Positions 63,907 through 64,000 of a stretch of DNA of 64,000 nt are shown piece by piece (within the stretch, counting starts at the first letter, position 1; each line of letters opens with the position of its first letter). The position numbers and the translations under genes were made by a program. A model generated the notes under the pieces. It had not been told where the DNA came from, ran no database searches, and saw nothing but the letters and a program-made list of their open reading frames with translations. The stretch covers positions 18,502,001-18,566,000 of the forward strand of contig CM071596.1 of assembly GCA_036435485.1 (NCBI GenBank), in the 5' to 3' direction. This DNA comes from Saposhnikovia divaricata. Lineage: Eukaryota > Streptophyta > Magnoliopsida > Apiales > Apiaceae.

Positions 63907-64000
<94 letters not shown>
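62467..64000 (+). repeat. 3' LTR of Athila-type element (truncated by window)
   Basis: Same start and order as the 5' LTR. Ends in the TTA microsatellite at the window border (63908-64000). Confidence 0.93.

Larger units (their letters stand above)
53127..64000 (+). mobile_element. Athila-type Ty3/gypsy element, 3' end beyond window
   Basis: 5' LTR 53127-55486, primer-binding site 55493-55510, gag-pol, a non-coding 3' region, polypurine tract 62453-62466 and the first 1,534 bp of the 3' LTR. In the overlap the two LTRs agree except for a few single-base changes and homopolymer or microsatellite length, so the insertion is young. It lies in the decayed copia element. Confidence 0.93.

Noticed and set aside
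1..64000. CRISPR-like arrays, operons or phage genes
   Set aside because: All repeats are LTRs, TIRs, microsatellites or tandem duplications of a plant genome; genes have introns and plant signals.

Overview
This is nuclear DNA of a flowering plant, most likely a eudicot. It carries introns with GT..AG borders, plant Ty1/copia (Sirevirus-type) and Ty3/gypsy (Athila-type) retrotransposons, Mutator/hAT/PIF/CACTA-type DNA elements, an LRR receptor kinase, an AP2/ERF factor and a phenylpropene (eugenol/isoeugenol) synthase-like gene. Family resemblance alone does not fix the species. No tRNA, rRNA, CRISPR or prokaryotic feature was seen.

Layout. 1-21,497: one Sirevirus split by a second, very young Sirevirus (214-12,924; LTRs differ at 1 of 510 positions; 5-bp target duplication CAATG). 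Both carry a very long third ORF after pol, and the inner one also has a small antisense gene with its own promoter-like signals. 21,498-23,873: right part of a MULE whose transposase gene was hit by the outer Sirevirus, with a minus-strand GRF-zinc-finger/membrane ORF and a terminal repeat. 24,416-25,137: MITE inside MITE. 26,592-29,430: intact LRR receptor-like kinase of the MIK2/At4g08850 type. 30,900-35,410: dense DNA-element field: a CACTA-type MITE inside a Tourist-like MITE, a 1.29-kb MULE-type element with a perfect 10-bp duplication, and a row of hairpin-forming elements separated by (TA)n tracts. 36,000-39,700: hAT-like MITEs and a candidate Helitron carrying a broken RNase H fragment. 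41,385-43,086: two-exon ERF (group X, ABR1/ERF110-like). 43,786-44,099: isolated copia LTR. 45,583-47,969: a decayed exon-4 copy and then the intact five-exon eugenol-synthase-like gene on the minus strand; a hAT MITE sits in its TATA box and a Tourist-like MITE lies just upstream. 49,742-53,126: decayed minus-strand copia, cut by a young Athila-type gypsy element (53,127 to beyond the window end) whose pol has one in-frame stop between RNase H and integrase.

The three host genes (receptor kinase, ERF, phenylpropene synthase) are intact and separated by several kilobases of transposon-derived DNA. Nothing suggests they work as a cluster. The most unusual structures are the antisense gene and giant third ORFs of the Sireviruses, the (TA)n-separated hairpin elements at 33.6-35.4 kb, and the MITE that duplicated and rebuilt the TATA box of the phenylpropene synthase gene.
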